A stretch of DNA of 64,000 bases from Auriscalpium vulgare (Eukaryota; Basidiomycota; Agaricomycetes; Russulales; Auriscalpiaceae). Numbering within the stretch: the first letter of the stretch is position 1; each line of letters begins with the position of its first letter. The stretch covers positions 62,001 through 126,000 of the forward strand of contig JAHBBC010000037.1 in NCBI GenBank assembly GCA_019915015.1, in the 5' to 3' direction. The position numbers and the translations under genes were made by a program. This document shows, piece by piece, positions 1 to 11,989 of the stretch. The notes below the pieces were generated by a model. The model did not search any database, had not been told where the DNA came from, and saw nothing but the letters and a program-made list of their open reading frames with translations.

Positions 1-2250
1 AGCGGCTAGGCTGCTTATAGCTGCTACCGTTAACCTTCTGCGGAAGAGTGGCGGTGGCCGTGTTGTAGTGCTGTAGACGTCGATAAGCAATATATTATAC
101 CGGTACGGCCTTTGTGCGTCGATACATGGATGTGTCTCCCTTCGCAGCTGCGCACACGGGCTGCCGACCACTTGCCAACTATTGACAAATCCGCGTTGAG
201 CATTTACATGCCTTGATAAAGGTGACACAGGCATAATGGAATTCCGTAGCGATGATATGGCTAGCGCAAAGCAGGAGAAGGACGTCGGTGGTACTGCAAA
301 GCCTTGTACTGCCTTCGTAAACCTATGCAAATCGGCGCCAGCACTGTCACGTGCGGTAGAGGCCGCAAGGATATAGCGGATGAACACTGTTTTGCTGATG
401 TTGTCCTGCCCACACTCACTGTCCTCCGTCATTGTGCGTCGCATTCCCTCCTCGTCACGCCCGTCAACGCGCACCCAGGCAAGGTGAGTTTGTGTACAGC
501 TTCTACTACAAGATTGCACTGCCTCTAACCGCGCCCGCAGCACCACCTCGTCCCCCCCAGCTCGTCCGCCGCCGCCCCAGCTTGCCTGCACCGCTCCAGC
601 TCGACCACCGCCGCTGCCACACCCTCCGCACCCTCTGATCTCAAAGCTCAGCAAAGCGAAACACGTGCATCCAATGGATTGGACTGTAGACGAAGTGTTG
701 GAGTGAGTGGAGTCGAAGCGGTTCGACGAGGCTGTATGCATGAGTTTCACGGGTACGTGTTCTTCGCTTTGAGCTTGAGCAACAGCTGACAGGATGGGCA
801 GAGCGGGTGATGCTCCCACTAACTACACCCCTCGCACAAGGCGCACAACCCCGCCATCCAAAGCCCCGCACGCTCCTCACCCGCACTCCCTCGCCACCAT
901 CTTCATGCCCGCCCGCCAGCTGCCACTCAACCACCCGCGCCAACCCAATCACCCGCGCCAACTCAACCCTCGCCAATTATTCGCCCTCATCAAACGGTTG
1001 CCTGTGGTGACGCTTTGGGGAGACGGGTGGCAGCGGCGAGGCGCGCCAGAGACTGCGATGGTGCGTGGCATCTCTTCCCGCTCTCGTCGCCTTCTTACTC
1101 GCCCCTCCCTTGCACGTCCTGCGAACAGCGCGCCGCCTTGCCAACCGAAGAGCCCCCTCTAAGCCCGCAGCCTCTGTCCCGCCCTCCCAACTTCACCAGC
1201 CCTCGACTTGCGCCCCTGTGCTCAACCTGTCACCATGGCGACAGGCGTGTATGCTCGCGTGCAACGTCCACTTGACACGCAGCTACCGCCGCCGATTGCG
1301 CAATTGGCCGGCGCGACGACCAGGCAGCGGGCGCTATGCCAAGCGAGGGTCAGGACGGTGCGGACGGACGGGTGCACATTGCGAGTGCGAGATCGGGGTG
1401 CGCGCCCTATTCCGCGCGCAGTGCCGCGTCGCGAAGCGCAGCGCCTCTCGTCGCATTGCATGCGGGGAGCACTCCAGGTAAGTCCATCTTCCTGATCTCC
1501 GCCATCCATCCATGCTAATGGGACCGTGCCGTTGCAGATATCCGCGGGCCGGCGGCACGACGTCTTGCGCGCATGGCCCATTTCCTGTCAGCCGACGCAG
1601 GCACGTAGCTGCAGGCCCTAATGTTCATCCTCCGTGCCGCGAGCTCTGCAGCGCGCCGTGTGCCAGCCCTTGACGTGGCGCTGCACAATCCCCCGTGAGG
1701 CTGGTGGTCGCGTGCACCGCGCGTCGACACTCCTCCGGGTGATGCCAGCGTCGTCGACGGCCAGCAGGTCCGACGCCGGGTTGCGATTGTGGCGCGCAGC
1801 GATGGTCAGCAGGTGCGGCCGGCGCGCAGGCATTCCATGGTGCGCGCGCGATGAGCTTCGTCGCTGGGCATGCGGAGGCATGCGGCCAAAATCATCGAAA
1901 TGCGGCGCCGGCCGCGTCCCGGAGCCCACGGCAGCGTCGGCGCAGCTGATGCGATCTCCCAAGGACCCCGCGCGCACGCGCCTCCCATCCGCGTCCACCC
2001 ACCGTCTCTCCGAGCTAGCGCAGCACACGAGCGACTCGCAGCGGATGATAGTTCTATGCGTGCTGCTTTGTGATCTTTCTTCTGCAGGCTCTGACGACGT
2101 CCGCAGGTCCTTGGGCGACAGCTGCCCCCACACGCCCACGAGGGCTGGCCCGCCGCTGCAATCCTGATTAAACTATTGGTGCGTGTTTTCTGTTATATGC
2201 CTTTGCGGGCTCTGATGATGCCGCTGGCAGCTCCTTGGGTGACGGCGTTC
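1..2250. other. GC-rich stretch, no gene supported
   Basis: Several overlapping open frames exist on both strands, but they are rich in Pro, Arg, Ala and Ser, as expected from random GC-rich sequence, and none shows a recognisable motif. A splice-like pattern occurs near 1480-1537 (a gtaagt donor and a gccgttgcag acceptor), so a decayed or unrecognised exon is possible. A motif around 2089-2122 recurs in diverged form at 2210-2247, just upstream of the LETM1 relic, which points to a small local duplication. Confidence 0.4.
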
Positions 2251-2251
2251 C

Positions 2252-2733
2252 ATGCGCGTGCGCCTCGAGATGGCAAAGTTCTTGCAGGACATGCTGCACG
2301 AGTCGGGCCTCAAGGCGAACGCGCACATCGTCGGCTGGGACTCGTCCAAGGAATTCTTCCGCAAGGTGCACTCGACGGGCGTGTCGCCCTTGACGCAGGA
2401 CATCGTCAACGTGGCGAAGCTCTTCGACAAGGATCTCACGCTCGACAATCTCTCCGCCCACAGCTCGTAGGCTCCATGAGTTGCTGCAATCAGCCTCAAC
2501 GCCTTCGGCACGGACAACTTCCTGCGCGGCTAGATCCGCGACCGCCTGCTCCAAATTCGCCGCGACGACCAGGCAATCAATTCCTAGGGTGTCGACGAGC
2601 TCAGCACGAGCTCGCTTCAGCACGCGTCCGCGAGCCGCGGCATCTGCACGTTCGGCGTCAGCGCTACGCGCCTCCGCGAGGAGCTCTCGACCTGAATCAA
2701 CCTGCACCTGGACAACCGCGTCTCGGGCGACAC
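2252..2733 (+). pseudogene. LETM1/Mdm38-like protein relic
   Basis: LETM1/Mdm38 proteins are mitochondrial inner-membrane factors for cation homeostasis and ribosome anchoring. The first 72 codons read openly from MRVRLEMAKFLQDML, through a segment ending KLFDKDLTLDNLS, which matches the conserved matrix-facing core of the family. After an in-frame TAG at 2468-2470 the same reading continues with family-like stretches (LNAFGTDNFLRG, RRDDQAI, GVDELS, RGICTFGVSATRLREEL, NLHLDNRVSG), interrupted by several further stops. The membrane segment and N-terminus that should precede it are absent, and no C-terminal EF-hand-like part follows. This is a decayed partial copy, presumably of a functional gene elsewhere. 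Family assignment is by motif recognition. Confidence 0.8.
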
Positions 2734-2749
2734 TCGCGCAGCTGATCGC

Positions 2750-4245
2750 GCATACACACTGCACGCAGCTCTTCCCGCTCTACGCGCCGCGCATCACGCT
2801 GCACAATGTGCACCTGGCCCACGCGCTCGGGCAGAGGACCCGCGCGCCGCGGGCAAGGCAGCGCTGCGCATTGGGCTGTGCGGCAGCAATCTGCATGAGC
2901 GGGTGGAGGTGGAGGCGCTCGCGCGCGACGCAGCGGCGGTGTGCACGGGCATGGCCGGCACGCTCGAGGCCGTTGGCACGGTGCTCGCGGCGTGCCTCGC
3001 GCCCGAGATCCTCAAGTCCAAGTATGCATCGCATCGCCTCCCCTCCGCAACACAGCGCTGACCACACGCGTGTACAGGCAGCACCTGAAGCGCCCGCTGG
3101 GCCTTGCGACGCAGGCGCAGGCGAACCACCTGCGCGCACTTGTGCTCGCGCTTGTTGGCGCGCACTACGTGCACACCGCGGCGGACCACGCGCTTGTCGT
3201 GCTCGGCACCACGGAGCAGCTTGCCGCAGGGCTCGGTGCGCCGACCGCGAAGGCGCCGCTCGGCTCCGTGCACGGGAACGCGCCGCTGCGCCTGTGGGTT
3301 GGGGAGCGTGCGTGGTGGCTTTGACATGAAGGCGGCTGGGAATTTAATACAAGGTGAGCCACACACATATATGGTGAGCACAGGACTGACCCCTGACTAC
3401 AATGACAGCCTTGGGATGCGCAGAGCGACAGCGCAGCTCTTCAACCGCCAACGGCGGGCAGCGGTCTGAAAGAAAAGTAGTCAGCGGCGTGTACGGCACA
3501 CCCTGTATCGACAATGTACACTGGCAAAGGGTCTCAGTGTACGATTCTGGCTTGGATTCAGAATGCAAGCACGAGAGCGATGGTAACGCACGATGGGCAT
3601 GACGACACACAGCGTACGAACATCATTCACGCACACACCCGGCCACCGCGCCTACACCATGACAATCCCGGTGCCGTCATTCATTCCAGCCGCCTGCCCG
3701 GTGCTGCACACTGGCGCCATGCTCATCCCACAAGCGCTACGAGCGTAGGGATTGCGATCTGGGTCTGTTTTTTCTGTTTGTCGTGTTTGCCATTGCTCGT
3801 GTGTAACTCATTTCAAACGTACATTTCTGTTGAGATACTTATATCACTCTGCACTGGTGTTTCTGCCCCTGCCCGTCATCCATCCGAAGTTCGAGTCTGA
3901 ATGTGCAGTGGCGGCAGGCTGCACGTCCCTACTCACATGACTGGGGCTCCAGTGACTGCACCCGCCGGCCATTCAATATGCTCTGTCTTTGATGTGCCGA
4001 TGCCCAGTCAAGTTGCCTACCCATAGAGAGCTGTCGTCTCCGGGATTCGGGGGCAACCTATCATCCGTGGCTGATCTTGTGGCAGAGGACGGTCAGTTCG
4101 TGATAGGGGTATGCGGGCCTCATGGCTGCCTGCACTTGCCTTGTGTATACCTGAAGAATTTCAGGAATCGTACCGCCATATTCAGCAATGGCTCTCTAAG
4201 AGCTAGTTGTCATAGCGGCCTGGGTAGTACCTCGTACCGAAGTTA
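2750..4245. other. Unassigned stretch, possible decayed exons
   Basis: On the plus strand an open segment at about 2830-3020 (ending EILKSK) and another at about 3079-3323 (starting QHLKRPLGLATQ, ending RAWWL and a TGA) look like two exons around a short intron with a gtatgc-type donor and a gtacag acceptor. The protein is Ala/Leu/His-rich and I do not recognise it. The rest, up to the gene-family fragment at 4246, shows no supported gene. Confidence 0.3.
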
Positions 4246-4521
4246 GTGCATCAAGCTGTATACAACGTGCGAAAGCTGATGATTCGCATGAGTAGAACCG
4301 TCCTACAGAAGTCCATATCCTTGAACGCAGCTGCTGTGCGTGCAGTCTCGCGAAGCCGCTTGGGGCCTTTCGCTACGCAACATTCCTCTCGTGGCTTCAG
4401 CTCGTACATGCCAAGACGCTCCTCATTTGATAGCGGCAAACGGGCGGCGTTCTTGGAGAGGCTGGAGATCTTGGAGAGGCTGGAGAAAGGAGATGAGAGT
4501 GTGCAGTGGGCGATGGGGTAG
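4246..4521 (+). pseudogene. Fragment C: broken 3' end of the gene A/B family
   Basis: The last codons read FDSGKRAAFLERLE, then an extra ILERLE repeat, then KGDESVQWAMG and a stop. This closely matches the C-terminus of gene B (FDSGKRAAFLQRLERGDESIQWAMA, ending 61248) and resembles that of gene A (15181). Upstream, the DNA matches gene B around VHILERSCCAFDLATPLGAFHYATFLSW, but in a different frame, so at least one frameshift has occurred. Only the terminal exon is recognisable. The sequence just after the stop (aggtatggga) is also shared with gene B, so the copy arose at DNA level. Confidence 0.8.
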
Positions 4522-6726
4522 CAGGTATGGGACAATGGGACACGCGCCATCAGCAAAATCGAAATATTTTTATGTAGCATTATAATCGATTATAATGGCC
4601 ATAATCCGACCTTTCGCTATAATGCGCTGGAATCCGGTAGGGGGCATTATAGCCGATAAGCATAATGCTCTTTTGGTTGTGATTCAGCCGCCCTGGTTAT
4701 GATACGACGCCCTGTTCATAATTCTGCGCTCATATTATAGGGATCCAGGCAGATTATAATCCGATTATCACACGAGTGAGAACATCATAATGAGATCATA
4801 TTGAGAGGCGCGATACAGCAACATCATGATGATTACAGCTAATTACAACGACCGGGCGGACAAGCGGAGGACTCGAGAGAGGGCAGCAAGATAGTATTGA
4901 GGGTACGGGGATACAGAGCTATCACTGTATACAACGGGACCTCGTGCAAGTGAAGTGCATATATGCGCGCGGAAAGTTGTCGAGGATGGGTGGTAGGAGT
5001 TGACGAACGTCGGAGGCACTGGAACGGATGTTAGACCACTGGAAAGAGTGAGTTGCAAGGGGCGAGCGTACCTTGTGACCTAGTGAAGTCGTCGCCGACG
5101 TGATGCTGCAGATGTGCTGTCAGAGTGGAACATCGAGGAGTAGATGCCACATACCTAGGGAGCCGACTGGGTTCCAGCAACCAGGAGCCGAGAAACAGCA
5201 GAAGAAATCAGCGCTGAACGACGACGCATATATATGCGCTTACCTAAAGATCCGGCTTTTCGATGTAGTGAAAGAACCTTGGATAACGCGTTGTCATTCG
5301 GCACGCGGATAATGTGAGCGCAAGAGACTTACCGGCAGGATTATGCAATTGAAGAGAGACTTGGCGACAGCGAGGGATGCACGCAGGCGGGCAGGTGGTC
5401 ACTGGCAGGATGAAGGAGGGAGGAAAAGAGCATCGAGACAGCGAGTGCGCTCCACCCGTCCTATATATATGGGTGAGGAGCGGAGTTTGAACGCGCGACG
5501 CGACGCGTCCGAGTCCGATTCTGTCTAAGTCGCCCTTCTATCCACCGAGCGTCCGGGACGCTCAAACACCCGCCTACCGCGTCCTCAGTATAGCCCCCAT
5601 GGCTGGCCAGATTCTCCCCTCTCTCAATCGCGCCGTCGCCGCCCTTTCGACCCTGCACACTGTTCTCTCAGAAAAGACCACGACGGGCTCGAGGACAGCT
5701 GGCGGTTCCTCGTCTTCCGCCCTGCCCGTGCGTCTCTTGTTTTGCGCCGCCCAATCGATCTAATTTGGTCGCAGTATTCAAGAACAAGCTCTTCCTGCTT
5801 GGCTGGGCCCTCTTCTCCTCGCCTTCTACTAGTGGTTCGGAAGCACGGCGAAGGTGCACCCCGTGTCACTCACCACCGTGCGCGACTCACGCTCGTCACG
5901 GACTCAAACGCGCACATCCCTCCTCTACGCAAAGCAGCTCTCCTGTCCTACTGACGGTGGCTTCAACTCGGACGGCTAGACAGTCAAGGCAAAGAGTGAC
6001 GCGGTACAGCGTAACAAACGCACCTGCGTCGAAATGGAGAGGCGAGTGAGGAGCGGTCCTGAAAAAGCGCGCATGGTCAGTTTTCTCGCGTCATCAGATA
6101 GGCGGGGTTGAGACTCACTTGTGACTGGCCGGCTCAAGGTGCTCGACGGCATGCTGCAGGTCGAGAAGAAGGGATCAAAGGTGTGCGACGTGAAGACGGA
6201 CATCGGTGTCTGGCGCGAGGGTACATCACACCACCTTCCTTGAGCGTGTGGCGACTGTACCAGGCGGGCCACCCGACACAGCTGCACCTCGCCGTTCTCC
6301 CAAAAGTCACGACTAACGTCGTCACGCGCCTGCTCGACACTGCGCTGCTGCGCATCTCTGACCCCACCGTGCTCACACCGCTTCTCACGTAGCTCCCGTA
6401 CCGCGCGGCAGTCTGCAGGGTTCGCGTGCATTGGGCGCGACCTCCTCCTTCTTCGATTGCAATCTTCTCCTTGCGCATGACCACGCGCTGTACGCAGGCG
6501 CCGGCGTATTCGCACCTGCAGACCACTTCACTGTGCAATGGACCGCACTAGGCTGGGTACAACATCGTGGATCTCGATCTAGCCAGCGAGTCCGCTCTTC
6601 CGTCGAATGGGAGCATCGGCAGCGTGGGTGACTGGTGAGTTCAGCCACGTCGTTCGTTGCGACTTAATAAATTGATGTCCTTCAGGTCAACTTCCTGTGC
6701 AGGTCGTGAATATAATGTCAGACCAG
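4522..6726. other. Intergenic stretch with TATAAT-rich segment
   Basis: From 4570 to 4840 the sequence is markedly AT-richer than its surroundings and repeats the words cattataat, ttataatc and gataa. It includes a perfect 18 bp palindrome at 4579-4596. This may be a small decayed transposable element, but I could not define terminal repeats. The remaining part is GC-rich. A possible exon begins at an ATG near 5600 (MAGQILPSLNRAVAAL), and another open segment lies near 6136-6222 (LKVLDGMLQVEKKG). Neither could be assigned. Confidence 0.35.
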
Positions 6727-6727
6727 G

Positions 6728-7133
6728 ATGTCAGACCAGGAGAAGAAGCGCCAGAAAGCGATCAACGAGGTGATCTACGCGGAGCGAGGACATGGAATAC
6801 TTACACGATGTGAGTCCTCCCATCCGCATTGTCTGACAAGAGGTATCTGAAGTACCTTTGACAGGTCCGGCTCAGCCCGCCGACAAATTCAGAAATCATC
6901 CCCGAGGCACGGCGCGCTGACTTTGTGGAGCAAGTTCAGGACATCATCGCGGCCAAGGCCAACACACGTCTGCGGGACACCCTGAACAAGTCATACGCGA
7001 CGATCGAGAGCATTGCGGATATCTTCTTATTCGACGCAGTGCCACACTCTGTGCCGTTTGTCTCGTACGGTGCGCATCAGCTGTATGGTAAGTACGAATT
7101 TGAGAAGGAGCGGAGCTCAAACCAGGTGCGTGG
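6728..7133 (+). pseudogene. Rom1/Rom2-type RhoGEF (DH domain) relic
   Basis: Rom1/Rom2 proteins are guanine nucleotide exchange factors for Rho1 in cell-wall integrity signalling. The relic reads EKKRQKAINEVIYAER, then SEIIPEARRADFVEQV, ANTRLRDTLNKSYATIESIADIF, and FVSYGAHQLYGKYEFEKE followed by RSSN. These are consecutive conserved blocks of the family's Dbl-homology domain. The blocks are separated by frame changes, a duplicated ATG-TCAGACCAGG stretch at the start and lost codons (for example the missing ERDFVRDMEYL continuation), so it cannot encode a working domain. PH and CNH domains are absent. The fragment lies next to an unrelated cyclophilin fragment. Confidence 0.8.
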
Positions 7134-7454
7134 TGGTTACCAGTCGTCAGGGCAGGTGCGCCGACTCTGTGTGGACAGGACAACAAACGGCGACCTTAGT
7201 CACACAAGCTTGGGCTGAACGCACGCGACACCGCGTTTTTAAGCATGGAGCGGATGCTGCAAGCAGAAGATGGAGAGACGTTCACAAGTAAGTGGAGGCC
7301 GAAGTGCGCACGACGGTCGCAGCGCCGTATTCAATCATGGTCGGGCGCAAGACGCTAATGCCGTCGCTGCTCGGAGCTTTTTTTTTGCACGGTAAGTCTC
7401 GCTTCCACCAGTCAATTTATGTGTGCTAGACTGACACAGTGCGCGTCTTCTACT

Positions 7455-8120
7455 AGATACCACCGTCGGCGACATCAAGATCGAGCTGTGGACGAAGGTG
7501 CTTCGCGCCACCCGCAGCCTCTCGTCACTCATCCCATCTCCTTGCACACATGCAGGAACCACATAGCGCTCGCCGTGGAGGGTGAGCACCTCGCATACGC
7601 GCACGTGTCGTCCGCCAGCTGACTTCGTGCCCTCAGGCTACTACGATGTCGTCGCGTTTCCACCGGGACGTCGCCTGCTGCCTGCGCCGGCCCACGCACG
7701 CGCACAGGCTCACCGCAGTACATCGCTCCCGATTTTGGCTCGCAGACGGGCGACCACATGAGCGCCGGGCGCGCGGCGGCAAGTTGTTCTATGCAGCCGC
7801 AGCGCAGCCAGGCTGTGTCCAAAGGGACCATCAGCGCGCAGAGCTGTTCGAGGACGAGGTGCACCCGCGCCTGCGCTCCACCCATAGCGGGCTGGTCGGC
7901 ATCACTGAGTAAGGTCCGTGCGCTCGCTGTGCTGGCGCTTTGTGCTGCAGACCGCGCGGCGGAGCTGCATAAGAAGCCCGCGTTGTATGCGTCTGCGACA
8001 CCCTGTACATCTCGCAGACGGTGTCGGTCAGCATTGTGTGACTAGACCTCTAAAGTTCGACAACATCGGGCGACCCTATAGTAAGCCTTATTCTGCTCGC
8101 CTGCGATCACCCAACTAATG
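7455..8120 (+). pseudogene. Cyclophilin-type prolyl isomerase relic
   Basis: The reading DTTVGDIKIELWTK is the typical first beta strand of cyclophilins of the Cwc27/Cyp10/PPIL type. Downstream in shifting frames come GYYDV, the frame-shifted counterpart of the catalytic FHRV region, FEDEVHPRLRSTHSGLVGI (family block FEDEIHPRLRFTHRGLVAM), and remnants resembling DRADELHKK. The order is right for a cyclophilin fold, but the frame breaks repeatedly and the active-site segment is degraded. It is a decayed copy. A spliceosomal Cwc27 origin is possible but not established. Confidence 0.7.
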
Positions 8121-8327
8121 ATGTCCTTGAAATTCCCCCGAAGATATGTACGGGCGGACCGGAGTTTCACGTTCGGCATGAACAGCTTCCCCTCCTGCGC
8201 CCTTTTTCATCAGCGAGAGCTCGCAGCGGCGCGTGGGCACAGGTAGACTGCGCGGGTGCGGCAGGCTCCTGATTCCCGCGCTCGACAGTGACGTGCGATT
8301 GACAGAGCGCCGCGAGAACGACAGCGA

Positions 8328-8615
8328 GTGCTTGGACTACAACCTATCGCCGTGCTTACGCGCGCTGGCGGCGCACGCACCACGGACCCTGTGCTCGTCA
8401 AGTTGATGGACAAAGCGGGCATGACGCCAGAGGCCGACGCCCAGCATGATGAGGCCAACATGTCGTACGACAGCGAGGGCGAGCAGGACGAGGACGAGGA
8501 CGACCGTAACTGCGACGACGAGGACGAGGGAGGCTGGAACAGCGACGACGAGGAGCCCCAGGGACTGGCCCTGGACGAGTGGATGCTCGACATGGCCGGG
8601 TTCGCGCTTCTGTAG
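8328..8615 (+). CDS. Small acidic ORF, unknown
   Basis: A 95-codon open frame ends with a strongly acidic tail (GEQDEDEDDRN, DDEDEGGWNSDDEE) after a segment TDPVLVKLMDKAGMTPEA that looks like real protein rather than a shadow frame. It may be the last exon of a decayed gene of unknown function. The start used is not trustworthy, and no partner exon was identified. It follows the cyclophilin relic directly, so it may be another gene fragment in the same cluster. Confidence 0.3.
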   Translation: MLGLQPIAVLTRAGGARTTDPVLVKLMDKAGMTPEADAQHDEANMSYDSEGEQDEDEDDRNCDDEDEGGWNSDDEEPQGLALDEWMLDMAGFALL

Positions 8616-8887
8616 GGCGCGACGCGCGCACTTGTATTATTTCGTAGCTACTTGCATTATGTACATTGTAATACCTTTGGAAAACCCTGGGGTACATTAG
8701 AATACCATTATGAAGGGTTATAATCCTCTGCGCAAATTACAGCCGCTGAAATCGGCTGTGACCGGCTGTGACATTTCGACGGTTTTGCTGATGCGCGACG
8801 TGGGCCACGATTGCGAGGATTTGGAGGATACAGAGGCCGCCACGAGTTATTCACGTTATTCTCCTACAGTAGTCGTTTAGTGATTAC

Positions 8888-10815
8888 TGTCATCAGTCTC
8901 GTATCGAACCGTCGTGGTGGCGGAAGATGAGAGCTCTCGCAGGCTGGGCAGCCGCGCAGCCCGCGCTCTCGGGAACGTGTCTCACTCCCCTTCTTCCGAC
9001 TTGTCCAACAAAGCCCGAGGAAGTACTGGAATGGACTGCCTGTGCGCAGCTAAGAACTGACCTGCTCTTGGCCTGAGTACTTACCTGCAGGCTCTTCGAC
9101 TCGTTCAAGTTCAACGAGTCAACGCGACCGTTGGCCAGTGCGCCCTGTGAGGCCTTGTGACGACGTCGTGACCGTCACACGTCACGCGTCACGGTTCTGT
9201 CCTCGACCTCTTCCTTCGGACTTCCACCAGGCTGCCTCGCCAAAGGCGCGCTCAGTCTGAGCGGGGCGCCCTGCACACTACTCTCTCGTACGCCCTCGTT
9301 CTTCTTACCCTCCATTTTCTGGCCGATTTCAGGTCAGTCAAGCAGCAGCTGCAGCTCTGGGCTTCTCCCCACTGCCCGGAGCTGCCAGCGCAGTCGTTCC
9401 TTTCGCGCCGTGCGGGGCCGAATTCCACCTCGCACGGACGCCCTCTTCGATCTGCTCACAGCTGCAGGCCACGCGTCGCATAACTAGGCGCTTTGGTGTG
9501 TTTCCACTTCTGCGACGCGTCGCCAGCAGGCCTCACATCCGCGCAGCCTCGTTGCCGTCGAGTGTTCGCAGCTCAATTCTGCCACTCGCGTTCTGACCGC
9601 TCAGCGTAGGAACTAGCGAGCCTATGTGAGACTCCCAGGCGAGCAGCATACACCTCGAGGAAGACCGCCGCTGACCTCAGGCTCCTTCCCATTTCCAAGC
9701 CCAAGCCCATCATCTTCGCCAATTCTTGCAAGGCCGCATCCTTCTTTAAGAGCGCCGGTTCGCGCTCTCTGTGTACACCATCGCGCGCGGTGCATAACTC
9801 GATGGTGAGTAGGCGGCGGTGGCGGCTCGCGGTCGTCATGCGTACGCTCTCGCCTTTGCGCATTTTTCTGATTGCAAGCTCCTGCAGATCATATCAAAGT
9901 TGGCATGTACGGCACGTCCAACTGCGTCCTGTCCGACCGCCAGCAGGTGCACCGGTATGTATGCCTTCCCGAAGGGCGGCCTGTCCCCGACTCCCCCTAG
10001 CTCGGCAGCGCATGCCAGCGCCCCGCAGAGCATGAGCACCCTGCAGAGCACGAGTGGCCCGCTTCCTCGCCGTTGCGCTACGAACCAAGGCCTGCGAACA
10101 CCCAGGCTGGCCCTGGTGACTCGTGAGCAGCGTTTGGTGAGTAATCCCCACCTCCACCTTCCGCGCAACGCTGAGGCAACGCGCAGCGAGCGGACGCAGG
10201 CTCTTTGCGCACCCGCTGCTCAAGCACAGCCCCCGACTGGTTCTGCATGGACAGGCTTGACGCCGCCACGGCGGTCCTTCCGCCCGGATGTCTTCGAGCA
10301 GGGCGTCGGGCCAGGATCTTGACCTGCGCGCGAGTGGACCGCAGGTATTATCATGCCGCCAGACAAGCCGCGGTCCTTCGGCGCAGACGGGGTGACTGCT
10401 AGCGAGTGAGCATCCGGTGACCGGATCGACGCAGTCCGCGCGGTGGCCTTGTCCATTCCATGTACGAGCCTGAGCAGACCGGGTGGGTTCCAAACCTGAT
10501 TTCGCTCGGGAATCTTATAGCTGACTTCCTCCCCTGATATTCAATACTCAATAGTTGTGCGCGCAGAGTGTGCGAGACAAACATTGCAAGGCCTGATTTC
10601 ATCTACATCAGTCGAGGGCACAGGCATCGCGATGACGTAGTTTGTTTGGTTCAACACAGCAATGCGAGTGTCAACAGGTGTCAACACGCCACTCGCTGCG
10701 TCGCCGGCTCGTCGCCTACTCGCAGGTCCTTCGTCTTCGCTCACTACGCATTCCCTGCACGCAGCCTGCACTGTCCGTAGAGTTCAACGCGCGACTCCAA
10801 AGGTGCTGCTCAGCT
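8888..10815 (+). repeat. Segmental duplication, copy 1
   Basis: From about 9230 this region aligns almost base for base with 61646-63243 (offset near 52,415), with a few substitutions and small indels. The 8888-9225 part is a more diverged match to 61290-61640 (shared words such as gtcatcagtctcgtatcgaacc). Inside are plausible GT-AG introns (for example 9804-9885) and a short open exon MYGTSNCVLSDRQQVHR ending at a gtatgt donor. I do not recognise the gene, and the flanking frames carry stops, so both copies are probably relics. Confidence 0.85.
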
Positions 10816-11279
10816 GCCTGGCATACGCGTCAAGAGATGGTTCTCGGGCATCAACGCGTCTAGTGACTCCGAGTCAATGTTGAATGTCCTGCGCCTTGAC
10901 CAGCTTTCGAGAGGACGACGTTAGCGTCAAATTGGACAAGCGTTAGATGTGAGAGCATGTGGATGAGGCCGTGGAGGGGATCTCGAGCATTGGGTTTAGG
11001 TGCGCCGCGTACTTCCCGTGTCTCGCTGATTAATCTCTAGCATACACGCGGACATATCATCATCAATGTGCACCTCCCAGCTGAGCTACGAGCTGTACTC
11101 TCCCTGCATGCTCGCAGCATCACCGATGTGACCTGGTTGCGCTCTATTGCCACACCCAGCGGACTCCGCGGTCAACGACATGCGGATCGTGAAGATGGCT
11201 GCCATGGGACGTGCAAGTTTAGCGCGACTGCGCGGGGTTGTGAGCCGGTGTCCCTCCCGGCCAAGCCTCCCACGCAGCA

Positions 11280-11850
11280 ATCTGAAACTCAGCGCGTTCT
11301 CTCGGTCAAGATCGGCGGCGGCAGAACTCGGGCAGCATGCGTATACGACTTCCCTGTCTGTTTTCATGCTGTGGTGCGTATTTTCGAGCTCGCAGTCATT
11401 GGATCATGCTAACTGTGCGCGTCGATAGCTACCTACGCTTCTCAGAAGGGGTGGAGGACGTCCTACGAGAATTTGTAGTGTTCTGTGAGCGCTGTAATAA
11501 AATTTGCTTCGCATACGGAACATTTGTGGCTCGGATGCTTCTCAAATATAACCCTTTGGAGAACGTTTCTCGGCCTTGACAAGATGGCGCACATTGAGAA
11601 CATATCGTCGTACGTCAAACGCGAACAGAAGGGCGACCTGAACAGGCGGGCCACGCCCTACATCTCAGCGAGCTTCGTACATATTTTGTACGTGTCTGTC
11701 TCTACTCGACGGGATGTTGTTGACCAGTTTGCGCAGTCCACTGTCAGACTCTTGACGTCAAAGGTGCTCATTATTCTGACAATCGCTCCGGAGTCACGAC
11801 TCACAAGCCGATCAAGCACACAGTCATGTCGCTTCACGCGGGTAATGAGT
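11280..11850 (+). repeat. Diverged repeat related to 45540-46090
   Basis: Words shared in order with the region at 45540-46090 include tcggcggcggc, ctgtaataa-atttgcttc, cgacggg-tgttgttgacc and caatcgctccggagt. Similarity is clear but patchy, so this is an old duplication. It has no continuous reading frame that I can assign. It lies directly upstream of the S53 protease relic. Confidence 0.55.
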
Positions 11851-11989
11851 GGGGCTGATCCAGACGGCACGCGAGCGCCGGCAGGGCATGTCCGGCCTCG
11901 TGGCAAAAGCCAGGTCGAACTGGATGGCGGATTGACCGAAGGCGCAAGAAAGGTTTGTAGGCGGGCATTGAGGATAGTGCGCTGTCATC

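Noticed and set aside
4570..4840. A MITE or promoter cluster based on TATAAT words
   Set aside because: No terminal inverted repeats or target duplication could be defined; TATAAT resemblance to bacterial promoters is irrelevant in a fungal genome.
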